The notes under the pieces were generated by a model. That model had not been told where the DNA came from and ran no database searches. It saw nothing but the letters and a program-made list of their open reading frames with translations. From Anastatus disparis (Eukaryota > Arthropoda > Insecta > Hymenoptera > Eupelmidae), in assembly GCA_017163975.1 (NCBI GenBank), contig JAFFSR010000245.1, forward strand, positions 3,363,001 through 3,427,000: DNA of 64,000 nucleotides. The letters are read 5' to 3'. The translations under genes were made by a program, and so were the position numbers. Positions 11,578 through 23,240 of this stretch are shown in pieces (the stretch's first letter is position 1; every line of letters begins with the position of its first letter).

Positions 11578-11857
11578 CCCGGACAAAGAAATTCAGCTGA
11601 ATTTCCCAACCTAGCTGGGAAGGACTAGATTCCAGCTGGATTTCATTAGATTTCCTGAAAGGTTCCCAGTCAGACAATTCACGTATATTCATTCCTGGAT
11701 GTCCACCTATTTGTGACTGGATTTCAGTTAAAAATAGGTAGACATCCAGGAATGAATATACGTGAATTGTCTGACTGGGATTCCTTCAGAAAATCTAGTG
11801 AAATCCAGCTGGAATCTAGTTCCCAGCTAGGAAATCCAGCTGGATTTTTTTGTCTGG
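11578..11857. mobile_element. palindromic MITE C, ~280 bp
   Basis: The left end CCCGGACAAAGAAATTCAGCTG is inverted at the right end (CAGCTGGATTTTTTTGTCTGG). Arms of about 125 bp continue through TAGATTCCAGCTGGATTTCA and GTCAGACAATTCACGTATA to a centre near 11715. It has no coding capacity. It shares the TCCAGCTGGAT module and the terminal CCC..AAAnAAAT style with the foldback elements at 6377 and 47752. Confidence 0.85.
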
Positions 11858-12520
11858 AAAAACATTTGAATTTAAAATTTCTCAAAAGATTACAATTAAC
11901 TAAAATACGATTTTGATAGCTGTGGCGTTCCGATTGTCGTAGTGACTTCAAAATAGATGAAAGAGGCCTAATTTTCAATTTTAATCAAATGTTTCTTCTC
12001 TTCCTTTGCACTTTGAGGTCTAAAATTTCGGCTAGCTTAATATTCTTTATACTTTTTTAACATATTCTAGTTTCAGTAAAATTCGTGATATAGTCGCCAG
12101 ACGTTTCGTAAAAAAGTATTATTTTGACCCATATATATGTGTGTACATGTATTTTTTTTTTTTCTAAGATTAATATATAAAGGATATTGTCCTCTATATG
12201 ATTAACCTTTTTTATATGGTGAAGTCGAGGGAGTCCAGCCTGGTACCCCTCTAACACATTACATCAGGCTAGACTGTTAGACCCACCATACTGAAAACTT
12301 TGACTACCGATAGATGATCAGCCACTTTCGTGACCAACAAATCAACCGATACTCAATAAGGTCGGATTTTTTAAGAGTCGCGATATATATGTATATATAT
12401 ATGTTTATGTCCTCGTAGGCCGTATTCGTGTCAGTATGTAAAGAGCATGCTAAATTTGTATTGGCATCCCATATGTCTCAGACGCGCTCCTCGACTTATT
12501 GCAAGAATTATATGTCTTCC
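11858..12520. other. intergenic DNA, nothing recognised
   Basis: Mixed AT-rich DNA with moderately GC-rich patches around 12220-12350 and a short TATATA run near 12386. I found no frame with domain similarity and no clear repeat structure. Confidence 0.45.
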
Positions 12521-12552
12521 TGAGACATATTGAGACTCAATATGTCTCAGGA
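12521..12552. repeat. perfect short palindrome
   Basis: CCTGAGACATATTGAG is followed immediately by its reverse complement. Variants of the same ATATGTCTCAG core occur just upstream (12467-12482), and a second small hairpin built on TTCAATATG lies at about 12588-12622. This may be the core of a decayed small palindromic element. Confidence 0.6.
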
Positions 12553-12810
12553 GAAATCAATATGGCATCACCGATCCTACTATGTTTCGTTCAATATGTC
12601 AAAGAGCAATCATATTGAACGTAGGTTAGTGAAAAAAAATGACTCGCGCTTCGACAGCAGCTATACTCATTACAAAATGTCAATCTAAGAAACAAAAGAA
12701 AAAATCAATAGAACTAAAATTTAATTTTAAAAGTATTGAAAAAAAGATTAATATTTTCAATTAATAAGTTATATTTCCTCATACGGCCTACTTCGGACAT
12801 AAAATCATCT

Positions 12811-12974
12811 ATGTCCTTTGGCCGTTTATTCAGGTGGAATCTGAATCTCGAACAATGTTTGCCGCTTGAGCAGAAATCTACCTCGGGCGCGCTTCGCGCG
12901 CCCTCGGCAATTTCAGCTCAAGCGACAAACATTGTCCTCGATTCATATTCCACCTGAATACGGCCAAAGGACAT
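12811..12974. mobile_element. 164-bp near-perfect palindrome with GC-rich core
   Basis: ATGTCCTTTGGCCG at 12811 is inverted at 12961-12974. The arms (about 80 bp, few mismatches) pass through CAGGTGGAAT, GAACAATGTTTG and GCTTGAG to a tight centre GGGCGCGC-TTC-GCGCGCCC. It is much more GC-rich than its surroundings. Likely a MITE; a transcript would form a single long hairpin. Confidence 0.8.
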
Positions 12975-13685
12975 ATATAACTATTATTTCATATAATATA
13001 CAGGAATGATTCTAGAGGCATAACTTTATTCTTTAATAAAATTTTTAACAAAATCATTGATGCCAGCGAATTTTTTAACAAATAAATCCATTTTTTCTCT
13101 ATAAATTTCAAATTATAGTTTATATTATTACTCACTTTGTTACACAAATAAATTAAATGTCTTTACATTATTTACATTTGAAAGTATAAATTTAAATGTT
13201 CAATATTTGTATTGTCTTAATATTTATAAATCAAATAATTTTAATTTATTATATCTAAATTAATATTTCATAAAAATTTGTTTATAACAAATATTTAGCA
13301 AATGCAAAAAGTACTTTAAAAAATATAAAATATAGCTGGCATATCTATTCATAAATTTAATTATTAAGAGTCGAATATAATATTACGTTTTAAAATTAAT
13401 TAATTAATCTATATTCCTCATTGAACACAAATGATTGTATTACCACAAGAGCATTCATTTTATTAATATTTGAAAGATTATGAACTAATTTTTACATCTC
13501 TATAATATAAATAATTTTATTCTAATATGTATTTTCACCAATTTTTTTTTAAGCGTAAAATCAACATTTTTAGTTCTTTTTTGCTTTCTCATAGAGAAAG
13601 CATTGTATCAAAAAAAAAATTTTTTTCTATTTTTTCATTAATTTGTACATATTTAGACTCAGGGAATCGAAAAAAGTGGTTTCCA
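12975..13685. other. AT-rich intergenic DNA
   Basis: Very AT-rich. No gene, palindrome or tandem array recognised. Confidence 0.55.
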
Positions 13686-13689
13686 GAAA

Positions 13690-13690
13690 A

Positions 13691-13721
<31 letters not shown>

Positions 13722-13722
13722 A
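13690..13722. repeat. (TG)n microsatellite
   Basis: About 33 bp of TG repeat (TGTCTGTGTGTG... to ...TGTGTAT). Confidence 0.9.
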
Positions 13723-14021
13723 TGATTTCAGTACGCCAAAAATATCTCGAGATTGCGGGTTTTGATTCGAGACGCGATGGATGGCGGACGTCTGTCGGAC
13801 GAGAGAAATTAAAATAATAAATTTCTATAAATCAAACAGATGATGTGGTGGTGTTGACATCATTGTAAAAACTTTAATTACTGACGTTATAGATAAACTC
13901 TAAAAAAAGTGTAGTATAATAAAAGATTCGGGATAAAAGTTAATTTGAAACATAACTAAACCTAACCGTTAAACCTATAGAGAGTGCGCAAACCGCGAAC
14001 CCGAGGGAGGGTGCTCCCGCC

Positions 14022-16159
14022 ATGGCGGGCACACGCTCGCAAAAAGACGCCTTCTTGAAATTAAGCCAGCACCCGGATAATAGTCTCGAGAAGCGCAAGA
14101 ATGTTATTAGGAGTAATCTACTGCCTAAATTTATAAAATCTACTATAGATAACAAAAATAAAACAAAATCGAACAACCAAAATCAGATAAAATAGCCATT
14201 CAAAAATCCCAATAACACATCAAAAAGAATAGACAATACAATTCACAACGGACAAAAATCCGCCATTTTTAATGAAGAAGGAAATTTGAATCTGTCAGAT
14301 CTCTCGCTTTCTAGAGAGGATATACAAAATATCATTCATACGCAACCCCAAGAAACATCAACACCAACATCATCACTAACACTGGTAGAACCAACATCTA
14401 TGGAAACCGACGAAAACGAGCAAGACTGGGAAACAGATAATAGTAGAAAAAGAAAATCTCGATCTTAAACCGTAGAGAGCGGCAATATTAACGAGGGATT
14501 TTCTTCTCTCCCAAGTAAACAACATCTTATAGGGGACAGCAAATCTGACAAACACAACAATGAAAATAAAAATAAAAATGAAAATGTCAAGGGATTGATC
14601 GAAGGACCTAAAGGTCAAGAGTCAATTAATAACCCATTAACTCCATTGATACCGCCACCAATTAACACCAATACTCAAGAACAGACGACAGAGGGTGCAA
14701 GGCCCCAAACAACTTTATTCGATGAATCAACTCGCGGCCCCTACAAAATTTTTATACAAAAGACACAAAATGATGATCAGAGAATTGATGCTATGAAAAT
14801 AGCCAAAATTATTGTACCAAAATTTAATTAAAAAGATACTATCACTGAAATCAAACAAGTTAGCTTCAATAAAGTAAGCGTTCTTCTGAAAAACAAAAAT
14901 GCGGCCAATGAAATTCTAGCGATGCAAGAGTTAAGAGACTCACAATTTAAAGCCTTCGTTCCCAACCATTTACTATTCAGACAAGCAGTTGTCAAGGGAC
15001 TTTCAACACACCTAGCAGAAGAAGACATTAAAAAGTATATCGAAATTGATTCACCATTCGGTAAAGTGGAGGTGAGCCATGTAAGAAGATTCACTAAAAA
15101 AGTAACCAAAAAAAATACAAAAAATGAAATAGAATCTGAAATTCTACCCACCACAACAGTACAATTAACAGTAAAAGCCCAATTTTTGCCAGCAGAAGCC
15201 AAAATCTTTAAAGTTATATACCCGCTGCAGACATACTACCCGCAGGTTAGGCAGTGCTATAGGTGCTACAAATTCGGTCATATAATTAAAAACTGTAAAG
15301 CTTCAGTCGCTACATGTATCAGATGCGGAGAACCAGAACATAATAAAAATGAGAAATGCAAATTCGTCGAAGCTCAACCACAATGTTTGAACTGTACTGC
15401 TAACCACTTACCAACCGATAAAAGTTGCACAGTTAAAATAAGAGAGCAAAAAATCAGAGATTTAGCCACTCAGTCTAACATATCGATGGCTGAGGCACGA
15501 AAAGCTATAAACAACAACAATTTCACAATCCAAAAATAACAATTCCCTCCCATAAACCAGCTAATAGATGGCGCTTTCCAATTTAATGAAGGAAACAACA
15601 TAAACATCAACAACAGCAACAGACCACAACGTTACGCAGACATAGTACAAGGAGGAGACACAACCTCACAAACACGCTTACCCTCACAGTCACACACACA
15701 CAACCACGCACACTAAGAGACCATAATCATCATCATCATAATAACCACACACCTACCAAAACCAACCGATTCTGACCCCTAAATCAAAAAAACAATAGTA
15801 AAACCTCCCCATACAAAAATCAGTTTAATCAAAATAGAGAAAAATACCAGAAGCTCCTACAGCAACATAAGGATTGCTTGACGTACTACAATGGTAACCC
15901 TAACTTCCAATTTACACAAAAATCACAAGAACCTCTAAATTTCGAACCTAGCGTAAACAATCATAACATGACGTTCGCCTCTGCTGAAGAAGACGATAAC
16001 CTAAACGTCATAATTGAATTTATGTATCAAATTGGATATACAGCTGAATTTATACACAACTTTCATAACAGTTTTAAAGAACTATTTATAAATGAAGAAA
16101 AAAAATATCAGTACAGAGGACAAATCGACTACTCTGATATTAACGTCACTAAAGAATAG
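14022..16159 (+). pseudogene. ORF1 (gag-like) of the I-like retrotransposon
   Basis: Starts at ATG 14022 (MAGTRSQKDAFLKLSQ). The frame runs to 15539 without a frameshift but with three in-frame stops (TAG near 14193, TAA at 14466-14468, TAA at 14829-14831). The conserved part begins RGPYKIFIQK (14731) and continues through a PRE_C2HC-like region to zinc knuckles CYRCYKFGHIIKNC (~15255), CIRCGEPEHNKNEKC (~15316) and a third Cys cluster ending with SC (~15424). After a shift near 15535 a polar C-terminal part follows (RYADIV near 15633, then 15878-16159). This is a nucleic-acid chaperone or RNP protein by family. Confidence 0.8.
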
Positions 16160-19100
16160 ATATGAAGCATCAAGATACCTCTACAAACTTCACATTTACT
16201 AACATACACTAATCAAACTATCTTTTTAATAAACAAATAATGGATTATAATATTTCAGATAATACGCAACTTGAAACAAATATCCACAAAGAGTGTATCG
16301 AAATTCTTCAATGGAACTGTCGATCTATAAGAAATAAGATTGACTTACTCCAATCTAAAGCTCAAGAGTTTGACATTATTCTTTTATCAGAGACCTGGCT
16401 TACTGAAGATGCGACATTTAAGATACCAAACTTCAATATAATTAGAAATGACAGAAGGTCTATGGGCAATGCTACCGAATTGGGTGGTGGAGTCTATATT
16501 ATCATCAACGAAAAATTCACTTTTAACAGAATCGACCAAATATACTATAAACACAAATCTATCGAAACTGTCGCAATAACAGTTGATCTTGAAAACAATG
16601 AGAAACTATTAATATGTTCTATTTACAGGATCTCTGGATGCTGCACTTCCAAACAAGAGTGGAACCAACTAATTTACTCTATGAAAGATTATAGATACAT
16701 TATCATAGGAGGCGACTTTAACGCTCACCATACATCATGGGGCTCAAATTCTAATTCACCAACAGTAGTTCACCTCCAAGAAGTGATCGAAGAGAACAAC
16801 CTATTCATACTAAATGATGGATCAAGAACATATTGTTACTCTCAAGATGACAATACCTCCTTTTCAGCAATAGACCTTACCATAGTATCTGAAAATCTAG
16901 CGTTGCAAACTAAATGGAAAACAGACCCATATAGAATGCTCAGTGATCACTACCCTATCTATATAACAATAAACCAAAAAATTCCAATAAACCCAATTTC
17001 ATCAACTTATAAGATAAACACCAAAAAGATAAACTGGTATCAATTCTCCAATATAATCTCGAACTACATCAAAGAAGATTACCCAGAAGAAAAAATGGAA
17101 AACTTTAATATCTTATCAATTAAAGAAAAATATGCATACTCAACAGGAGTAATTAAAAATTCTATATCTTCTCTAAAAAAAGGATAAACAAACGAGTTCC
17201 ATCGATCCTAATATCCAAGAGCAGCAGCCAGTCAATAGCAGGAAGCCTCTTATAAAAGGAAAACTGAAAAAAAAATTCAAACAGCAATACTACAAATCTC
17301 CTTGGTGGAATGAGGAGATAGCTGATATGAACCAAAAAAAAAGACAGTTGGAAAGAATGGTATTAAATCACCCCTCCAACGCCACTGTAAATAACCTCAA
17401 AAATTTCATCAACACATCCAAAGCCAGAAGAAAAGAAATAAAAATGAACTCTTTCAAAGAATTTACTCAAACCAAACTATCCAGAGAATCAGACATATCA
17501 GAAATATGGAAAACTATACACAAATTTAATCACACCAAAGTCTCAAACAACAACAATCAACAAGACCAAGAAACTACAACCAGCATGCACAACTTTATTC
17601 AAGAATTTACTGATCCAAAATATCTAATACAAGATAATAGCCAGACAAATCTTGGAAATCATACAGAATCTAACCTACAACTGGACTCTCCATTCACCAT
17701 GGAGGAGCTAAACCTGGCAATAGAGTCTTGCAATAAAACATCAGCACCGGGTTTGGACCAAATAGATAACCAAATGTTGCAGAACACCCCCAAAAATTTT
17801 AGACAGCTACTACTGAACATGTTCAACCAAATATTTATTGAACATTCCATCCCCCAAGAGTAGAAGGAATTTCTAGTCATTCTAATACCAAAAAAAGAAA
17901 AAAATAAATTTCGTTCAGTCACCCTCGCTTCATCTATTTTAAAAATAATGGAAAAAATGATACAGATAAGACTTACTCACTTCCTGGAGACTGAAGGATT
18001 GATACCTGATAGCCAACATGGATTTCGAAAATTCCACTCATGCACTACAAGCTGTGCCTATTTGGTCACCAAGATACAACAAGCATTCCTAGAAAACAAC
18101 CATTTACTGGCTCTATTAATAGATATAAAATCTGCTTTTGACATGATAAATCCATCCATTCTACAGAAAATACTGATTGACCTTCAAATCCCAATAAACA
18201 TCAGAAAATTTATATACAATATAATGTACAATAGAAATCTATACTTTAAAGTTAACCATGATATTAAGGGACCTCTCATAAGAGATATAGGAGCTCCTCA
18301 AGGATGCGTTCTGAGCCCCATACTATATATTATATATGTGATATATCTTAAAAATTACATCTCCCCCATCAATGATATGATCCAATTCGCAGATGACACC
18401 ATAATAATGAATTCAAACAAATTAATAAAAGAAGGACTAACAACACGGTAAAATAACATCAAAGACATCATTAATTATTTAGAATAACTGGGACTAATAG
18501 TGGCTCCCCAAAAATCTCAATTTATTATATTTTCTAAATCTAAGAATATTTCACCAGACATCACCATTAATATACAAGGCAACGACATAAAAAATGTCAA
18601 ATCAGTCAAATATCTCGGAATATGGATTGACTCAGAACTCGACTGGCATGTTCATGCTCAATTTCTAATAGAAAAAATACAAAAACTAACAAGAATAATT
18701 AAAGGTTTAAGAGGAACCTGGTGGGGGGCCACCCTCAAATTCTCTTAAACGTTTAAAGATCGTTAATTAGAACCAACATCGAATACAATTCATGCTGCAT
18801 CTATATAAAAGACCCAAAATTAAGAAATAAAATAGATAAGCTTCAATACGTATTACTCAGACTCGCCCTTGGATACAGATTATCGACCCCCATTAATGTC
18901 ATGATGGCAGAAGCCAATGAGGCTCCTCTTAATCTGAGAATGGAACAACTGAATAATAACCTAGCCATAAAACTTCTATCTATTAAAACAAACAGTTTAT
19001 CTAAAGCAATCCTTGAATTGTATTCATTAGCAAAGAATAAGAACAAACTACATCATATCCTTACAACATTTCCATTACTCAAAGCATTTATACACTACCA

Positions 19101-19288
19101 CTTCTACTACAACAAGAACATCAAAAAATTCCATCTGCCTTTACCATACCCATATAAATATAATACGTACATTTCAGACTTAAATAAATCAATATCGCCA
19201 CATGAAGGAAACATCATAAAAAATGCAACAAATCCCCAAGATCAATTTAATCTACTTTTCAATAATAATAACTATACTGACTACTTTA

Positions 19289-20308
19289 CCCGGTTGAAAA
19301 AAAATACATAGTTTTATTACATGATTTTATCATATGGTTTTATTATGTGGTTTTATCATATGGTTTTATTACATGTTTTTTGGTTTCAATTTATCATATG
19401 ATGAAAGTATATGATAAAATCATATAATATAACCCTATGATGAAATCGTATAGTGAAACTATATGGTGAAGACAAAATAAAACCATACACACGGAGAGAA
19501 AAAGCAGTTAACAGCTACTCAAAACATTTGGAATCATTACTAACTTTGTTCGACAATAATTAAAGGAATGGGAATAAATACTAATCTATATTTTTGCGCC
19601 ACGCGACAAAAGTAAGGTTACGATTTTACAAATGATCTGAGAAAACTAAGGACTGAGGGGATATTCAAGTAACGATATGTATGTATGTATCGCGACGATA
19701 GTTGTCGGCAAGAGAATAAAAAGTCTGCGCGCGCATAGAATTCGCGTAATACATACATGTGTATCACTACTTGAATAGCCCCTCTGATTACTGAAGAGTT
19801 AGGTAGCTAGTCATAAAAAGTTAAATGAGTCAAACTGAGAATTATTGTCTGTAGTTTGCCTATAGGCAGACTGCAGACAATAATTCTCAGTTTGATTTTT
19901 CATTCAACTTTTTATGACTAGCTATCTAACTCTTTAGTAATCAGTCCTTAGTTTTCTCAGATCATTTGTAAAATCATAACCTTACTTTTATCGCGTGGCG
20001 CTAAATTATAGATTTGTATTTATTCCTTTACCTTTAATTATTGCCAAACAAAGTTAGTAATAATTCTAAATTTTTTGAGTAGCTGTTAACTGTTACTTCT
20101 CTCCGTGAATATGGTTTTATTTTGTCTTCACCATATAGTTTCACCATACGATTTCATCATAGGGTTATATTATATGATTTTATCATATACTTTCATCATA
20201 TGATAAATTGAAACCAAAAAACATGTAATAAAACCATATGATAAAACCACATAATAAAACCATATGATAATATCATGTAATAAAACTATGTGTTTATTTT
20301 CAACCGGG
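19289..20308. mobile_element. foldback element D, 1.02 kb, TA duplication, inside RNase H
   Basis: Starts CCCGGTTGAAAAAAAAT and ends with the inverse (ATTTTCAACCGGG), flanked by TA at 19287-19288 and 20309-20310. The outer arms are modules of ATTTTATCATATGGTTTTATTA, and the inner arms are ordinary inverted sequence. Removing the element plus one TA rejoins host codons as ...TAC TTT ACA GAT GGC..., which is the expected start of an RNase H domain (TDG). This proves the boundaries. No transposase is encoded. A smaller element (19655-19784) is nested in its left arm. Confidence 0.95.
19655..19784. mobile_element. 130-bp palindromic MITE nested in foldback element D
   Basis: GAGGGGATATTCAAGTA at 19655 is inverted at 19768-19784 (TACTTGAATAGCCCCTC). 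The interior contains TATGTATGTATCGCG against CGCGTAATACATACA. The right arm of the host foldback element (AAGGACTGATTACT in inverse) lacks this segment, which shows it is a later insertion. The duplication is very short (TGA or less). Confidence 0.8.
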
Positions 20309-20589
20309 TACAGATGGCTCTAAAATAGAAGGAAAAAACCACCTTGGATCAGCAATTTACTCTCCCTCATCAAATCTTAAAATAAAATACTAAATTTCTC
20401 TAAAAGCCTCTATTTTTACAGCAGAAGCAGTTGCCATTCTGCAAACGCTAAAAATGATCAAAAACAAAAATAACAACAAATCTAGAATTTCCACAGACTC
20501 AATGTCTGTCTTACTAGCCCTAATACACTTTACACTTTATAAAACAAACAAAACATCTTACTTAATACTAGAAATTAAAAAATTATTAA

Positions 20590-20956
20590 GGGGAGACACA
20601 AGTAAAACACAAAAAATGAGGTTTTTTAGTTTTAACTTTTGATCTGTAGCACCTACAATGTTATCCATGCGTAATGTTGTTCAAAATCATCTAAAGAATC
20701 TATAAAAAAAATTTCAGCTCGAAATATTAAAAACTGTGACTAGTTCCATTTTAACGCTTCCTCACTTATCACTGAATCGAGCAGTCGTTAAAATGGAACT
20801 AGTCCCACAGTTTTTAATATTTCGAGCTGAAAATTTTTTTATAGATTCTTTAAATGATTTTGAATAACATTACGCATGGATAACATTGTAGGTGCTACGG
20901 ATCAAAAGTTAAAACTAAAAAACCTCATTTTTTTCGTGTTTTACTTGTGTCTCCCC
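20590..20956. mobile_element. TTAA-duplicating palindromic MITE, 367 bp, inside RNase H
   Basis: TTAA (20586-20589), GGGGAGACACAAGTAAAACAC at the left, and the inverse GTGTTTTACTTGTGTCTCCCC at the right, then TTAA (20957-20960). It is almost a complete palindrome around GAATCGAGCAG near 20775. TTAA duplications are the hallmark of piggyBac-type transposition, although the GGGG terminus is not the classic CCC. Removing it with one TTAA rejoins the RNase H frame as ...TTA TTA AAG GAC CTA.... Confidence 0.92.
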
Positions 20957-21537
20957 TTAAAGGACCTAAGCAACACAACACTTTACTGGATCCCAGCTCA
21001 CTATAAGATTAGTAATAACGAAATTGTCGACAAATTGGCCAAAGAAGCTATATCAACAGGACAAATGCTAAACATTGAACTCCCATACACTGAGTTTATG
21101 AACCACTCTAAAGAAAAAACTCTCAACACTTTCCACCAAAGGATAAACAAAAGAGGAGTAACGAAGGGTAAATTATACTTCGACAACTTCTACAGCAAAC
21201 ATCTAAACCCTGGTTCTGTCAATCCAAAAAAGACAGAAAACACATAGTGATGATTAACAGGCTAAGAGCAAACCACTACTCATTGGCTTTCAGCCTGCAC
21301 AGAAAAAATATAACTAACTCGCCAGATTGCCAATGCGATCACACTAAAGAGGACACAGAACATGTGCTACTTGACTGCCCACTAAGAGAACACCAAAGAA
21401 CGAAATTAATAATTAACTTAAGAGAAAAAAAAATGAAAATACCACCGGATATCAATGACATACTAAAAAACCCCAACTGCCCAGAAGCTTCAATAATCAC
21501 AGACTTCCTAACAGCTTATTGCAATTTATTTGTTTAA

Positions 21538-21834
21538 CATAAACTAAACTAAAAATTAAATTAAATTAGAATTCTAAACCATCAAAACTCAATATTTTCT
21601 ACCAAACCAGCAAATCCAAAACTCCACGGAGCCGTTCATCGGCCTTGAGAAGCAAAACATGTATATACCTATGTATGTTTGCCATAAATGGATAACATAC
21701 AAAACCAGCATATCAACAACCCAACAAACTACAACAGAAGATTAGTAATACATTAATTATCGGGTGATGGCGCTGAGCGCAAAGCCAAGCGCCAAGAGAA
21801 AATAGAAGAAGAAGAAGAAGAAGAAAATATCTCG
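21538..21834 (+). other. 3' UTR of the I-like element with (GAA)n tail
   Basis: After the ORF2 stop the sequence continues to a GAAGAAGAAGAAGAAGAA run at about 21808-21825. I take this as the 3' terminus of the element. The satellite starts immediately afterwards. Confidence 0.6.
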
Positions 21835-23240
21835 AGAACTACTCGATGGATTTGCTTCAAATTTTGCATGCAATTTATTTTTTTGTCTAACTGGGGGGGG
21901 GGGGAGCTATTGAAAATTGATCTTCTTAGCTCAGTTTTTTTTAGAGCCATTTTAATAATTTAAAAAAAACTTTTATTTTTCATTTTTTTGGTATTTTACA
22001 TAAACTACTCGAAGAATTTTCTTGAAAATTTGTATGGATATTATTTGCGACTGCCAAAAAGTCACTTTTAATTTTAGAGCAATTTGAAAATTTTGAAAAA
22101 AAATTTTTTCTTCATTTTTCTTTTATTTTATGAAAACTATTCGATAGATTTGCTCCAAAATTTTTATGCAAGTTATTCGCTATTGTCTAAGGAAAATTAA
22201 CTTTGAAAAACTCATTTCTTTAGCGTAGTTTTAATTTTAGAACAATTAAAAAATTTTTGAAAAAATGTTTATTTTTCATTTTTTTATATTACACAAAAAC
22301 CATTCGTTAGATTTGCTCTAAAATCATTATGCAAATTATTCGTTATTGCCTTAATAAAATAAGCTTTGGAAAACTTATTTTCTTAGCGCAGTTTTAATTT
22401 AAGAGAATTTTGAAAATTATTAAAAAAAATTTTTCATTTTTTTTGGGTCTTACGTAAACTACTCTAAGAATTTGTTTAAAAATTTGTATAGTAATTATTT
22501 GCTACTGTTAAAATAATAAAAACATTTGAAAATTGATTTTCTTGGCATACCAATCATTTTAGAGCATTTTGAAAATTTTTGAAAAAGTTGTTATTTTTTA
22601 TTATTTTTCTATTTTACGAAAACCATTCGATTGATTTGCTTCAAAATTTTTATGCAAGTTATTCGCTATCGTCTAAAGGAAATAAGCTTTGGAAAACTTA
22701 TTTTCTTAGCGCAGTTTTAATTTAAGAAAATTTTGAAAATTTTGAAAAAATGTTTATTTTTTATTTTTTTTTATATTACACTAATACCATTCGATAGATT
22801 TGCTATAAAATTATTATGAAAATTATTCGTTATTGCTTCAATGAAACAGCTTTGAAAAACTTATTTTCTTAGCGCAGTTATAATTTTAGAGCATTTTGAA
22901 AATTTTGAAAAAAATTTATTTTAAATTTTTCATTTTTTTTTGGATCTTACGTAAACTACTCTGAGAATTTGCTTAAAAATGTGTATAGTAATTATTTGAT
23001 ACTGTTAAAATAATAAAAACATTTGAAAACTGATTTTTTTGGCATACTATTAATTTTATTATTTTTCTATTTCACGGAAACCATTTGATAGATTTCCTCC
23101 AAAATTTTTATGTAAGTTATTCACTATTGTCTAAAGAAAATATGAATTGGAAAACTAATTTTCTCAGTGCAGTTTCAATTTAAGAGAATTTTGAAAATTA
23201 TCATACAAATTTTTATTTTTCATTTATCTTCTTTCTTAGC
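21835..23240. repeat. ~160-bp satellite, about nine degenerate copies
   Basis: Copies start with (A)AACTACTCGATAGATTTGCT at about 21836, 22003, 22134, 22296, 22454, 22619, 22783, 22952 and 23077. Each continues with CAAAATTTTTATGCAAGTTATTCG, then CTTAGCGCAGTTTTAATTT and a run of GAAAATTTTGAAAAA. Spacing is 125-169 bp, mostly near 160. Divergence between copies is high, so it is an old array. A G12 run interrupts the first copy (21893-21904). Confidence 0.8.

Larger units (their letters stand above)
16240..21537 (+). pseudogene. ORF2 (endonuclease-RT-RNase H) of the I-like retrotransposon, interrupted
   Basis: APE-type endonuclease 16240-17187: LQWNCRSIRNK, SETWL, GGDFNAHHTSWGS, AIDLTIV and SDHYPI are all present. 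After a frameshift at an A-run near 17170: thumb/finger region, SAPGLDQI, a TAG at about 17861 (Trp expected), HGFRKFHSC, LIDIKSAFDMI, GAPQGCVLSPIL and FADDTII (18386). Stops occur near 18451 and 18486, with a frameshift at a G-run near 18724. RNase H resumes at TDGSK (20309 onward), AEAVAIL and STDSMSV, with a TAA near 20391, then WIPAHYKI (~20990). The C-terminal Cys/His motif (CQC...EHVLLDC) lies near 21330-21375. The protein ends at 21537. Two MITEs split the RNase H region. Confidence 0.85.
13970..21825 (+). mobile_element. I-like non-LTR retrotransposon, near full length, with nested insertions
   Basis: GC-richer 5' UTR (from about 13978), ORF1 with CCHC knuckles, ORF2 with endonuclease, RT, RNase H and a C-terminal Cys/His motif, and a 3' end in a GAA-rich tail at about 21808-21825. 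The presence of RNase H and of a PRE_C2HC-type ORF1 places it with I-superfamily elements. It is decayed by stops and frameshifts and carries two palindromic DNA transposons inside the RNase H region. I could not fix the exact 5' boundary or a target duplication. Confidence 0.85.
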
